From Pleurobrachia bachei (taxonomy: Eukaryota; Ctenophora; Tentaculata; Cydippida; Pleurobrachiidae), in assembly GCA_000695325.1 (NCBI GenBank), contig AVPN01000502.1, forward strand, positions 6,643-49,274: a DNA stretch of 42,632 nucleotides. Reading direction: 5' to 3'. Below the pieces are notes generated by a model that was given only the letters and a program-made list of their open reading frames with translations, ran no database searches and was not told the origin of the DNA. This document shows, one piece after another, positions 1-12,026 of this stretch. Within the stretch, counting starts at the first letter, position 1. Every line of letters begins with the position of its first letter. The position numbers and the translations under genes were made by a program.

Positions 1-29
<29 letters not shown>
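1..29. repeat. (AG)n microsatellite at the window edge
   Basis: Uninterrupted AG dinucleotides open the window. The other end (from 42589) is also a GA run, which suggests the window is a contig whose assembly stopped in simple repeats. It lies just past the donor of the last visible ARMC8 exon. Confidence 0.9.
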
Positions 30-33
<4 letters not shown>

Positions 34-44
34 TCCTCTATTAC

Positions 45-3000
45 CTGTTCCTGTTCCTCTTCTGATAGTTCCATGACAGGGGAGAGCAGGGGAACAAGGG
101 TGGAGAGAACACTTGACCCGTGCACCATCATCAACCTGTGTAAAGTGCAATTTATTGTTAATCATTGGATATCCGGGTGTCAATTAATATATTTTTGAGT
201 AGTTCAGGGGGATAGTACCTGTCCACCTCCTCTTTATCACATAGAATGTTTCTCAGTAACCCCAGAGCCTTTATCTTCAACTTTGGGCGACTTTCCTCGA
301 CTGCGTTCAAGATTTCCTCAATTCCAAACTGGCAGGGTGATTAGAACTGTTATATATTAGACAAGCCAAAATTACTTTTTAGAGTTATATTAGAGTTCTA
401 TTAGTTATATTAGTTGTTCTATTTTCTTGCTACCCGAGCTGCTATACATCTGTCATGCAGCTGATAAAGCTTGTCTTGCCCACGTAGGGGATCGCGGGCG
501 TGCGAACATGAGGGGCGCGACGTGCCCAAAAGCTTATCAAGAGAAGGAACGGATAGAATAGAGAACAGAGATAGTAAGATAATGGGTAGAACTGAACCAG
601 TGAAGTTTCCAAACTTATAAATGAGCAGGCATTATCCAACAATGTTTGTCGAGTCACAGAACAGAGAAAGGGAAGAAGAGAGAATGGGAAAGAAGGTAAA
701 GAGAGAAAGTAAAAGAAGGAGAATGGATTGGAAAGAAAGGAACTGATTTATTTGGAGGAAAGTGAGCAGTATAAAAGGAGGCAACCAGTAGTTACTGGTT
801 AGTTGAATAGTACGTATTGCTCCGAGACACCAATCCAATCTCCGTGTCCGTGACATGACGTGCAATATGAAATATCTTTTGATAATATAGGGGCCACCTT
901 TGCCCTTTCCAGTGCAGTGATATCTAACTACCCTTTCCATCTAGAATGCTAAAAACAGAAGCACCCGGAACCTACTTCTCCCGCGATGTTCTACAACCCC
1001 TAACCCTGACGATGGGAGTTCTGGGCCTTATCAGTACCTTTCTTCTGGTGGTAGCGATATTTGCTCGATGTCAGAGATGGAGCAATCTCCCTCTCACATC
1101 CAATCTCTATCTGCGTCTGTGCTTTATACATGCGGTTTCTTGTGTCACCATCATTCCTATCGGTCTCGGGGGAGGTTACTTTTGGTTGCTTTTCTTTGAA
1201 TATTTTTCCGATTTTGTGAGCACTATCCGAGACGCGCTTTTACTTACGATTTACCTTGTCCGAGTACAGTTCTTTATTTGGCCCTCTTCTTTAGTTAATA
1301 GAACCAATAGCCGCAAACTGAAGATTCTACTTCGACTAATCTGGATTTTGCCTTTAGTTTTGTTTGCCATTGATCGTGTGTGCAGTTATGGTGTGTGCAG
1401 CAAGTATTTGGTGTTGCTTCATGACGTAGTTAACCTAACTCTGGAATTACTAGTCGTCTCGGTATCGGTGGGCCTGGTTATCTATCTAGCTATTCTTTAT
1501 CGGAGGTTCACTGACCCGGAGCGTTCCCCCCTAATCGAACCTACAGTTCCTGACAACTCTCCAGATCTAATCTCAGACGACGGCTTGACAACTGATAACT
1601 TGGCGGAAAATACTGCTGAGGGAGAATCCCCCGATCCTGTTCTACGAAGAGAAGCAACTAATACCATTTTGTTGCATAACATTGCCCTTACTCTTAGAAT
1701 TATTGGTTTAATTCTCGTCTTTGACTTAGCTTGGTTCGCGTTTGCTATGTTTTATTTGGCCTTTTTGGAGATTCCATTAGTCTTCGATCACATTCCTTTT
1801 TTATGGGCCCAGATTGTATGGGACAAGTTCTATAGATTAGTTGGATCGAGTGAACGGGGAGTTGAATTGTTCTTTGCGCTTTTCAATGGTTATTACGCCT
1901 TTACGATTAGCTGGGTGCTGATACTCGTTCAGCCTAGTATGAGAAAGGCTCTATGGGGTGTTGGAAAACGTGTTGCAACGAGGCTTTGTGGAGGAGGAAG
2001 GAGAGAGTGAGACGTTTCCAGTAGTGTGTTTATCTTACTTTAATAGACTAACTTGGGACTCGGACGATAGGGACAGAAGTAATAATTGTAACTACTTGAA
2101 TAAATAATAAATATCTTGCATAATAATTAAACGTGTGTTATTCAGTGTGAATTTAACTAAAGAGAAATTATTGTACTTACATGTGTTAAAATCTTTGATC
2201 GTAGCTGAGCGTTTGCCTTGTAGGTAATGTTCATCATAGCCCAAAGTCCGTTCAACTTGACCTCTTCATCAGGATGTTGGACTAGTTGTGACAGTAGTTC
2301 AACTGTCCCCTCCTGCTCTAACAAGATATCCTGGGGAGGGGGATGGGAAGGGTTATTCAGGAGGAAGGGAAGTCTGCACGATGTGTGTCACAGAAAGTGG
2401 CAGTGAAAATAGTGACACATCAGATTCTATCGATTGGGTTCCAGGGTCCCATGTACAAAATGTCTGTGAGAGATAGGGGTTTGGTGACCAAGAAATTTTC
2501 TTGGTAATGGAATAATAGGGGTGACTTCGTAACCAAGGAAACAAAGGATATGTCTGACAGGGTTCACATGATAGGGTGAGGGTAACAGACACAGGAGCGA
2601 TGTAGTGAAACAAGGAACCCACCTTTGAAGGTGAAAAGTCAAGGAGAAGATTACAAAGCGTCCTGGATGCTGTCCGAATGAGATCACAATCTTGTGCCCT
2701 AATTAGTTGGAGAAGGGGCTGCCACACTTCCGCGTCCAACAGGTTCGTTCTCAGCTGTTTCACCGACCGGGAGAGGGAGTGAAGGCAGGACAGTGCCGCA
2801 ACTTGAACCTGAATTTGAGAGCAATTACTTTTTTGGCACTGGGGGTTCGGGGGTTAGATAGTGTTTCGAGCGCCGTAATAATGTAAAGGGAGGGGGTTAG
2901 ACCATAACAACGGGATTCGGGGGTTTGGTTTTGACAATGTGAATGAAAGATGTATTATACCTCAGTACTTTCATCTTGGAGGCCAAACTTTAGCTGTGTG

Positions 3001-4186
3001 ATGATATTCTCCCCTTCAATGATACATTTCCTAATCTCCTCCTGACTCTCTCCTAGTGCTGCAAATGCTTTAAACGCAGCACTACGCAGTTTGGGCAGAA
3101 ACACCGGGTCTTTGGTCGCTACAAAGAACTCACTGAGTCCGCTTATTAGTTGCCTCGAGTAGGACGCTAACAGTTGTAACTCAGGGTTCTGTTCAATCAA
3201 CTCATACAATAGTGTGGCTCCCATGTTCTTAACTTTGGGAGTGTCACTTAGACACAGATATACAATTGTATCCAATAGCTTTGTTTTACTTCTTGGTTCC
3301 TCCGTCAGCCCTCCCACTCGGAACAGGTTTGTGAGACATTTAGCAGCAGTATACTGCACATACACATACTTGTCTCGTTGAAGCAGTTCAAACACCCGAA
3401 TAGTTATGTCCGGGTGGCATTGTTGGATTTCGTGCGATACAAGGACACAGTCAAATGTCAATTCGGAGAGACACACAAGGGCAGCGAGGTGTGATTTTTC
3501 ACTGTCAGAGTTGAGGAGAGTTGAGAGGTGGGTGAAGATGGGTGTGGTTGATAGGATGGCTTGTTGCTCCACAGTTTTACAGATTCTACCTATCACAAGG
3601 GCACCACATTGACCCGTGGTGGGGGAGAGGGGCATCAGATCAATGACCCGATTTACAAAACTATCATCTGACCACAGAAAGGAAGTATCGAGGTGTGAGT
3701 AGGAGTATATCGACCTAAGTGTCCTGAGAATAGCCTCAAGAAATGACTGTTCCTGGTGTTTGGAGAGGACTGTTAGAAGTGCGGTGATGAGGCCATCTTG
3801 TACCAACTGGTCAACACACTTCTGTCCGCCCAGAGCTAGAGAGTTACATACGTAGAGGGCTTCAGTTGATACGGGGTACTCTTCCTGTCGCACAACACCT
3901 GGGCAATTAGTGAATTCATGATAATAATAACAGTTACAGTTCGGCTTTAAATACATCAATTAAATTCTCAGAGCTAGGTAAATAGATGACAATGCTTTAA
4001 AAGACTACACATTACTCTACACTACTTACATATGAGTTGCGTTATAACACCCGCTTCAAGGAAGAATTGTTTCCGTTGACTACTCCCAATAACCCTATTC
4101 TTGATGTGCCGTATGGCATCCTGCTGATGGCGGGGGTCCTTTAATAACCTTACCGCCTCTAGGTCTGATTGACATCTGACAGGCAT
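45..4186 (-). CDS. ARMC8: ARMC8, armadillo-repeat subunit of the CTLH/GID E3 ligase (3' end off window)
   Basis: Six minus-strand exons chain in phase: 4186-4030 (ATG; MPVRCQSDLEAV), 3898-2961, 2808-2623, 2330-2181, 328-219 and 135-45, giving 544 codons; the reading frame continues past 45. All junctions are GT-AG. The protein is a chain of armadillo/HEAT helices. Segments such as LRTNLLDAEVWQPLL, CNLLLDFSPSK, LNGLWAMMNITYKAN and LKIKALGLLRN align in order with vertebrate ARMC8, as I recall it (about 670 residues), so roughly the last 110-130 residues should lie to the left. In that family ARMC8 (yeast Gid5) is a scaffold of the CTLH ubiquitin ligase. The start fits the short human N-terminus; the only nearby alternative ATG (4191) is out of frame and soon stops. 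The intron 329-2180 is unusually long because it contains a receptor gene on the other strand. Family call is confident; exact splice sites are predicted by eye. Confidence 0.9.
770..777 (+). promoter_or_regulatory. TATA box of the nested receptor gene
   Basis: TATAAAAG followed by GAGG stands about 170 bp upstream of the receptor ATG (946) in an A/G-rich stretch. A start site near 800 would give a 5' UTR of about 145 bases. It matches the TATA consensus fully; use in vivo is inferred. Confidence 0.6.
946..2010 (+). CDS. Single-exon seven-transmembrane receptor (GPCR-like), nested in an ARMC8 intron
   Basis: One uninterrupted 354-residue frame. Seven hydrophobic segments are visible at about residues 18-41, 53-82, 90-113, 126-146, 154-187, 243-272 and 308-333. 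A polar, acidic third intracellular loop of roughly 55 residues (about 188-242) separates TM5 and TM6, and the tail is short and basic, ending RLCGGGRRE. There is no DRY motif after TM3 and no NPxxY in TM7. The TM7 end (FALFNGYYAF...QPSMRKALW) is closer in style to secretin/adhesion or cAMP-receptor-like families than to rhodopsin-type receptors, but it has no long ectodomain. No signal peptide is evident. Ligand unknown. A TATA box upstream and two AATAAA signals downstream argue that it is an independent gene and not intronic noise. Confidence 0.75.
   Translation: MLKTEAPGTYFSRDVLQPLTLTMGVLGLISTFLLVVAIFARCQRWSNLPLTSNLYLRLCFIHAVSCVTIIPIGLGGGYFWLLFFEYFSDFVSTIRDALLLTIYLVRVQFFIWPSSLVNRTNSRKLKILLRLIWILPLVLFAIDRVCSYGVCSKYLVLLHDVVNLTLELLVVSVSVGLVIYLAILYRRFTDPERSPLIEPTVPDNSPDLISDDGLTTDNLAENTAEGESPDPVLRREATNTILLHNIALTLRIIGLILVFDLAWFAFAMFYLAFLEIPLVFDHIPFLWAQIVWDKFYRLVGSSERGVELFFALFNGYYAFTISWVLILVQPSMRKALWGVGKRVATRLCGGGRRE
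2099..2111 (+). other. Two overlapping-range polyadenylation signals (AATAAA)
   Basis: AATAAA occurs at 2099-2104 and again at 2106-2111, about 90 bp after the receptor stop codon. Both are on the plus strand and still inside the ARMC8 intron, so the receptor transcript would end before the next ARMC8 exon (2181). Confidence 0.6.
2506..2541. repeat. Copy of a dispersed short repeat (core GGTTACGAAGTCACCCC)
   Basis: The reverse strand carries TTGGTTACGAAGTCACCCC followed by TATTATT, nearly identical to 5731-5757. Related, more degenerate pieces lie at 29619-29712, 34302-34387 and 42228-42299. It lies in an ARMC8 intron. A small perfect inverted repeat, ACCAAGAAATTTTCTTGGT, sits just to its left. 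Probably a MITE-like family. Confidence 0.45.
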
Positions 4187-4555
4187 CTCATTGCTAGATG
4201 TAACAGAAATGAAGAGTTGTTAGTTTTCACAGTTAATCTAACAGGAGAGGGACTGTTAGTTATTTATTGCATAGTTGTGACAGTTTTCACAGTTAATATA
4301 TAACTGTGACAGGAGGTGTCGATAAGAGGGGGGGGGGCTAGGGAATGCAATTACATTTTCTGGAGAACATAGGTGTAACAAGAAGGAAATATATTTATGT
4401 ACACACGTACACACATTCGTCACGTGTATGTTGTATAGAGTCGCTGATATTTTCAAATATTATTCCAAACGATAACACTGTTAACCAGCTAACAGATATA
4501 AACCCCCTCTCTCCGAAATGTTTTGTCTCTCCTTAGTCTTTCTCTTTTACTCTGT

Positions 4556-6910
<2,355 letters not shown>

Positions 6911-7082
6911 TTTGCAACACTACTTAACAAGAGGGTAATGATTAGTGGAATGAACAGACGAGATGTAGAAACTAGAATTAACATGATTAAAATGACGGTA
7001 TGAATTATTGAAAACCATACACAAACCTATACAATAAATTAAATTAAAATATTTAGAAACTTTTTAAAACTGTCTCATTACA

Positions 7083-7677
7083 TTATCCCCCTTGCGCCAA
7101 GCCCTTCCGTTTTGGCATAACTTGTTCTAACGCATCCTTCCACATTGCCCCATTGTGAACCAAAAGTAGGATCTCAAAAACTTGGTTGATTGTCAGAACA
7201 CATTGTTTATGGTTAGGTCTCTCCCAGTATTCCTGTATAGGTAACCTGGCAGTCCTAACTCCTGCCCTCTCACACCGACCCTTTGAGGCGCCCCTCTTGA
7301 TATTGTCATCAACGAGACCCCCAATTACATAGACACAATCAGGGGAGATGGTGAGGAGCGGCTCTGCAGCATCGGGAGTCAGGTAGACCAACTCAGAGGG
7401 AGAAAATTCCTCGAATACACTACCAGGAAATACTGTGATGGGCATGTTTTCAAACCCGTCTGTTTTCTGGAGGAATGTTTGGTAGAGCTGGGAACTTTCC
7501 TCGAGGTTTCCAAGGTGTAAGTGGAAGGTTTTGAGATCGGTACGTTTTAGTAAACTGTAACACCGCTGGAACTGTGACCTCATTTTGTTCATCTCTTTTT
7601 CTGACATTAGATGTGTGTAGGCACAGTCAATAACAACCTTAGGAAATGATGTCAGACTCTTTTTTAAATGTTCCTTT
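7083..7677 (-). pseudogene. Truncated TRMT10 copy (C-terminal two thirds)
   Basis: The frame is open from about 7660 to the TAA at 7083 and corresponds to roughly residues 92-284 of the complete TRMT10 at 7904-8758. It retains most of the SPOUT fold, including VIGGLVDDN and the LTINQVFEILL helix, but lacks the basic N-terminal part and has no promoter of its own. Differences from the full copy are concentrated in the first half (for example KTFHLHLGNLEESSQ versus KTVHLHLGNLKETSQ). The last 60 or so residues are the same. It would lie inside an intron if PSMC1 were transcribed from the upstream exon-1 copy. Confidence 0.75.
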
Positions 7678-7680
7678 TAC

Positions 7681-7740
7681 CTTGTCATCTTTCTTGTCTC
7701 CGTTCTGGTTGTTATTGTTCCCCGAGGCGGCCTGACCCAT
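7681..7740 (-). other. Duplicated PSMC1 first exon
   Basis: A second copy of the 20-codon PSMC1 exon 1 (MGQAASGNNNNQNGDKKDDK), with one synonymous change (GCT/GCC Ala). It keeps a usable donor, AAG|GTAAAAG. Splicing from here to 6730 would give the same PSMC1 protein from a more distal promoter, with the truncated TRMT10 removed as intron. Whether it is used is unknown. Confidence 0.7.
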
Positions 7741-7903
7741 TTTGCAACACTACTTAACAAGAGGGTAGTGATTAGAGTGGAATGAACAGACGGGATGTAG
7801 AATTAACGTGATTAAAATGATGGTATGAATTATTGAAAACCATACACAAACCTATACAATAAATTAAATTAAAACATTTAGAAAACTTTTTAAAACTGTC
7901 GCA

Positions 7904-8758
7904 CTATCCCCCTTGTGCTAAACCCTTCCGTTTTGGCATAACTTGTTCTAACGCATCCTTCCACATTGCCCCATTGTGAACCAAAAGTAGGATCTCAAAA
8001 ACTTGGTTGATTGTCAGAACACATTGTTTATGGTTAGGTCTCTCCCAGTATTCCTGTATTGGTAACCGAGCAGTCCTAACTCCTGCCCTCTCACACCGGC
8101 CCTTTGAAGCGCCCCTCTTGATATTGTCATCAACCAGACCTCCAATCACATAGACACTATCAGGAGAGATGGTGAGGAGCGGGTCTGCAGCATCAGGACT
8201 TAGGTAGACCAACTCAGAGGGAGGGAATTCCTCGAATACACTACCGGGAAATACTGTGATGGACATGTTTTCAAAACCGTCTGTTTTCTGGAGGAAAGTC
8301 ATGTAAAGTTGGGAAGTTTCCTTGAGGTTTCCAAGGTGTAAATGGACGGTTTTGAGGTCGGTACGTTTTAGTAAACTGTAACACCGCTGGAACTGTGATC
8401 TCGTTTTGTTCATCTCTTTTTCAGACATTAGATGTGTGTAGGCACAGTCAATAACAACTTTAGGAAACGATGTTAGACTATTTTTTAAATGTTCCCTTTC
8501 TTGTTGAATCAGTAGCCGTTTGGATATACGGTCTGGATCATCCGTCAAGGGACGGGGAATCGCCTTTTTCTCTTCCTTTTTTCGTCTATCTTTTTCCCTT
8601 CGATGATCCTTTAGCCATTGGAGTCTGAGTTGGCGTTTTTGGGCTGATTTTGAAATGGATAGTTGATCAGTCACGAAGGAGGAAAGTGATGAATTATCTT
8701 CTAGGGAGGGAGGTGATGTATGGTCTTCTGGGGATGGGAGCGATATATCAGCAGCCAT
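7904..8758 (-). CDS. TRMT10: TRMT10-family tRNA (guanine-9) N1-methyltransferase
   Basis: Single exon, 284 residues. The N-terminal 95 residues are disordered and then very basic (DHRREKDRRKKEEKK), as in Trm10 proteins, where this region contacts tRNA. The SPOUT methyltransferase domain runs from VVIDCAYTHLM (about 101) to the end. SPOUT knot landmarks are VYLSPDA, YVIGGLVDDN (Asp at residue 210, the conserved acidic position of the family) and LTINQVFEILL; the C-terminus ends PKRKG-LAQGG. The enzyme uses SAM to methylate N1 of purine 9 in tRNA. The vertebrate TRMT10A/B/C paralogues cannot be told apart here; lack of a long mitochondrial N-terminus favours A/B. The ATG follows an in-frame stop region and lies 358 bp from the MTMR stop. 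Its 3' part is duplicated downstream. Confidence 0.88.
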   Translation of the reverse strand: MAADISLPSPEDHTSPPSLEDNSSLSSFVTDQLSISKSAQKRQLRLQWLKDHRREKDRRKKEEKKAIPRPLTDDPDRISKRLLIQQEREHLKNSLTSFPKVVIDCAYTHLMSEKEMNKTRSQFQRCYSLLKRTDLKTVHLHLGNLKETSQLYMTFLQKTDGFENMSITVFPGSVFEEFPPSELVYLSPDAADPLLTISPDSVYVIGGLVDDNIKRGASKGRCERAGVRTARLPIQEYWERPNHKQCVLTINQVFEILLLVHNGAMWKDALEQVMPKRKGLAQGG

Positions 8759-9115
8759 GATAACCTAGTTGAGAGGCAGGTGGTTAGGGGAAAGATGTGG
8801 ATATTAAGGGTAATGAAGGAGAGAGGAAAGAAAAACAGAAAACTTCAAACAGAATTAAAACACAAATCGAAAGAACCACACAAACAGCACTACAGGACAC
8901 AGAATTAAATTATACACTCCACTTTTAGAAAAAGCAATGTCACACGCACACACTTTTATACACGAATAGGGCGGTTTGGACCATCAAGTATTTTACCACC
9001 CACCCAGTTGAAACATGCAAAAATATACAGAACTAGTCTGATCCCATGGCCCAAAATAATAAAACAATCAGCTCCCTTCACCAATATGCCAGCCCCGCTC
9101 TCAATACCAAGTCTC
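8759..9115. other. Intergenic spacer between TRMT10 start and the MTMR stop
   Basis: A-rich on the plus strand, with no conserved reading frame. It must hold the TRMT10 promoter and the MTMR 3' end (both minus strand). I see no clear TATA box or AATAAA on the minus strand. Confidence 0.5.
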
Positions 9116-10738
9116 CTACTTCCCACCAGCAGTAGGCCCCTGATCAGATGTATGCCTGGTAATATCATATCTACAGTACATGGTCGACCAGGGGACAATA
9201 TCTCTGCTCTCAGTGGAAACCTCTAACAGACTCCCCGGGTCTCCCAGCTCTAATTGTCTCGAGGAAACCCCGTACTCAGGGTTCAGAAAGTTCTCGATGT
9301 TCTCCCAGAAGTACCCCCAGATCGAGAAGGTCCTCTCGTTGAGTCCTATCCGAGATCTCTCGTTGTTACCTAGGAATGTACCGAATTTCCCTCCCGTTAA
9401 CATGTCGTATAAAGTAACGAGATAGTGGTCGTTAAACTCGAAACTCGCTGGAAACTGGTACAAAAGTTGGTAAACTGCATCCAAAAATTGGAGGAATATT
9501 GGGGACGCCTCATCGGGATTACCGTTGAGTAGAGCACATCGCTCCACAAACTTGTGCCCGAACGCCAGCCATTCCTTCTCGATAAGAATCTGAAATCCGT
9601 TCAGGGTTCGGTAGTAGGGATCTAGTATGAGCTGGGAGAGGGACGAGGTCTGGGCGGTCCTATCCCAACCATCAGAACAATGAATCAACACAGAACTACC
9701 ATCACGGTGGATGGTCCTAGAGATGAACTTGGCCGTTTCAAGGAGGATCTTCAGGTGAACCAACCACCCACTCTCCTCCAACCCCTCATTCCAGGCAGCC
9801 GTAGTAAGAGCCGATTCAACCGTGTTCCGTAATTTCAACATACTTTCTCGCATAACATGAATATTCTGGATCGGGAAATTCCTGTAGACCACATCAACAT
9901 AATTCTTGACATCCTCGTATCCCTTACCCCCGGCCCGGTTAACCATGGCATTAACTCTGGGTCGAGTATCAATGACGTGCAGCTTGTTGTACCTAAAACT
10001 CTCCCTGCTATTAGCTGACCGGATACTACTTAGCATCTTCTCATCAGCGCCAGAGCGCTTGTTCAGTCCGACACAGGGCTGTGAGGACCTGCAGATAACA
10101 GCCCCTGTGGGCTGATAAAGGTAGGATAGGGCGGGCAGACGTTGCTGGCTTCTAAACTTGGCACTACCTTGTACAATCTCATTAGTGGCCTCAGCGGGCA
10201 CAAACAACCACTTGGGATAAGTGGGGCAGAGTTTGTAATTCTCGTTTAGGGAGGAATACTTCCAACCAGAGTTAGGAACCCCAAACCTGGAGTACTCGAT
10301 GTTATAATCAAACATGTGCCACCCCGAACTCTGGACTGCTGAGCAGCTAACATCATTTGGTCGGTAGTTTAACACTGACAAATCCTCGATTGTCTTTGGG
10401 CGGGAGAGATGGCTTATGGCTTCATAGAAATCGTTAGCATCCCTGTCCTTTCTGAAGATAAATTTCAGGTGGTCCTTTCAGAATGTGGCTTACATCTCTC
10501 CACAGGGCCTCCCCCAATCGTTCATTCTATCTACAGACTCCACCTGACAATGTGGTATCTGTAACTCCCCTCCAGGGATACTATTTAGACCACTCCCACT
10601 TGTATCATCCGTGTTGTCACATTTGAATATAAACGTTAGGAGATCGGTGAAGAGGGTGCCAGAGACATAGTTCTTGTTGACCCGCAGGTTCCTCTGCAGG
10701 AGAACATTCTCTATCTTGGGCTTACTAATGAACTCCAT
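9116..10738 (-). CDS. Myotubularin-related phosphoinositide 3-phosphatase, MTMR6/7/8 type (frame broken by a 50-base anomaly)
   Basis: Reading from ATG at 10738 to TAG at 9116 gives 540 codons in one exon. Residues 1-115 form the PH-GRAM domain (MEFISKPKIENV...). The phosphatase domain follows, with SGWHMFDYNIEYSRFG, the CX5R active site CSDGWDRT at about residue 354 (9679-9656), and FGHKFVERC and WSTMYCRYD, which are typical of MTMR6/7/8. These enzymes remove the 3-phosphate from PI3P and PI(3,5)P2 on endosomal membranes. The protein stops soon after the phosphatase domain and lacks the coiled coil usual in MTMR6/7. At 10470-10519 the bases are the unreversed complement of the second copy (11640-11689). 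This replaces residues of the GRAM/linker (normally LTPSGTPLYIRCKTF) and creates a stop at about 10490. Without that block the whole frame is open, so the gene is probably intact in the organism. Confidence 0.85.
10470..10519. other. 50-base block complemented in place relative to its duplicate
   Basis: Every base from 10470 to 10519 is the Watson-Crick partner of the base 1170 positions to the right (11640-11689), in the same left-to-right order; flanking bases on both sides are identical. For example GGTCCTTTCA here faces CCAGGAAAGT there. It is neither an inversion nor ordinary divergence. The 11640 version encodes the conserved MTMR sequence, so 10470-10519 is the altered one. Confidence 0.97.
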
Positions 10739-10856
10739 AGTCAGTTGTCTCTTGTGACATAGCCCTAAAAATGGGGTTTAAACATCAAAAATTAAAAGGA
10801 CAAAACAATATGGGGCAACAAAACTCAATTAAAATCACACACATCTTGGTTTTTTG

Positions 10857-11357
10857 TCACACTCCCAGTTTTTGAATTATAACAATAAATTCTCGGTTAA
10901 ACTCTAAATCGTGTTGCACTTTTTCCAATTTGAAATCCAACGCTACACAAATATCATCAAAAGAATGTTGTCCACCCAGAACGTTTCTGTTGATGTACGG
11001 TAATAATATTTCTGGCGGCTTGTTGCCCACCGGATTTTTATAAATAGGGTACTTGTGAAGTCTCTTCAGTAACCCATAAACCAACCCAAACTCAACCAAC
11101 CGCCGCTCATTGATGTTCTTACGGAACGGTTTTTCAACCACAAATAGTTTCTTGAGCTGAATACCAGTTTGGAAAGTTTGATACAGGTTGAAAAGATCCT
11201 CCCACAGTGGTGGCGGGTCATGGGAACTGATTGCAACGTACTTCACACACTCTTCCTGTAGTTTCCTGTCATAAATCGCTTTGCTAATTTCCTCGGTGAC
11301 GTAGTAGGTGTTCGAGTATTGGATGGGGGATATAACAGCACCAAGACCATAATAAAT
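10857..11357 (-). pseudogene. Truncated NPRL2 copy (C-terminal 166 residues)
   Basis: Identical to 12027-12527, the C-terminal part of NPRL2 from about YYGLGAVISPIQYSN to the stop. It lacks the N-terminal longin domain. It is joined at 11357/11358 to the truncated MTMR N-terminus, so a minus-strand reader passes from MTMR sequence into NPRL2 sequence in another frame. Confidence 0.8.
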
Positions 11358-11908
11358 GCCTCAGCGGGCACAAACAACCACTTGGGATAAGTGGGGCAGA
11401 GTTTGTAATTCTCGTTTAGGGAGGAATACTTCCAACCAGAGTTGGGAACCCCAAACCTGGAATACTCGATGTTGTAATCAAACATGTGCCACCCTGAACT
11501 CTGGACTGCTGAGCAACTAACATCATTTGGCCGGTAGTTTAGCACCGACAAATCTTCAATTGTCTTGGGTCTGGAAAGATGACTGATGGCTTCATAGAAA
11601 TCGTTAGCATCCCTGTCCTTTCTGAAGATAAATTTCAGGACCAGGAAAGTCTTACACCGAATGTAGAGAGGTGTCCCGGAGGGGGTTAGGTTCATTCTAT
11701 CTACAGACTCCACCTGACAATGTGGTATCTGTAACTCCCCTCCAGGGATACTATTTAGACCACTCCCACTTGTATCATCCGTGTTGTCACATTTGAATAT
11801 AAACGTTAGGAGATCGGTGAAGAGGGTGCCAGAGACATAGTTCTTGTTGACCCGCAGGTTCCTCTGCAGGAGAACATTCTCTATCTTGGGCTTACTAATG
11901 AACTCCAT
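11358..11908 (-). pseudogene. Truncated MTMR copy (N-terminal PH-GRAM part)
   Basis: ATG at 11908 opens the complete MTMR N-terminus, including the undamaged LTPSGTPLYIRCKTFLVLKF stretch, up to WLFVPAEA (about residue 183). It then runs into NPRL2 duplicate sequence in a different frame and ends after 38 unrelated codons, at 11243. It keeps a PH-GRAM domain and no phosphatase catalytic site. It is the reference for what the main MTMR copy should read at 10470-10519. Confidence 0.8.
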
Positions 11909-12026
11909 AGTCAGTTGTCTCTTGTGACATAGCCCTAAAAATGGGGTTTAAACATCAAAAATTAAAAGGACAAAACAATATGGGGCAACAAAACTCAATT
12001 AAAATCACACACATCTTGGTTTTTTG

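Noticed and set aside
461-540. Imperfect inverted repeat (GATAAAGCTTG ... AAAAGCTTATC) upstream of the receptor
   Set aside because: Too many mismatches to call an element with no second copy in the window.
10470-10519. Local inversion or divergence as the cause of the MTMR break
   Set aside because: The reverse complement of 11640-11689 does not match; only the unreversed complement does, at all 50 positions.
11243-11908. MTMR-NPRL2 fusion as a genuine bifunctional gene
   Set aside because: The NPRL2 part is read in the wrong frame (38 unrelated codons), and the join equals the duplication seam.
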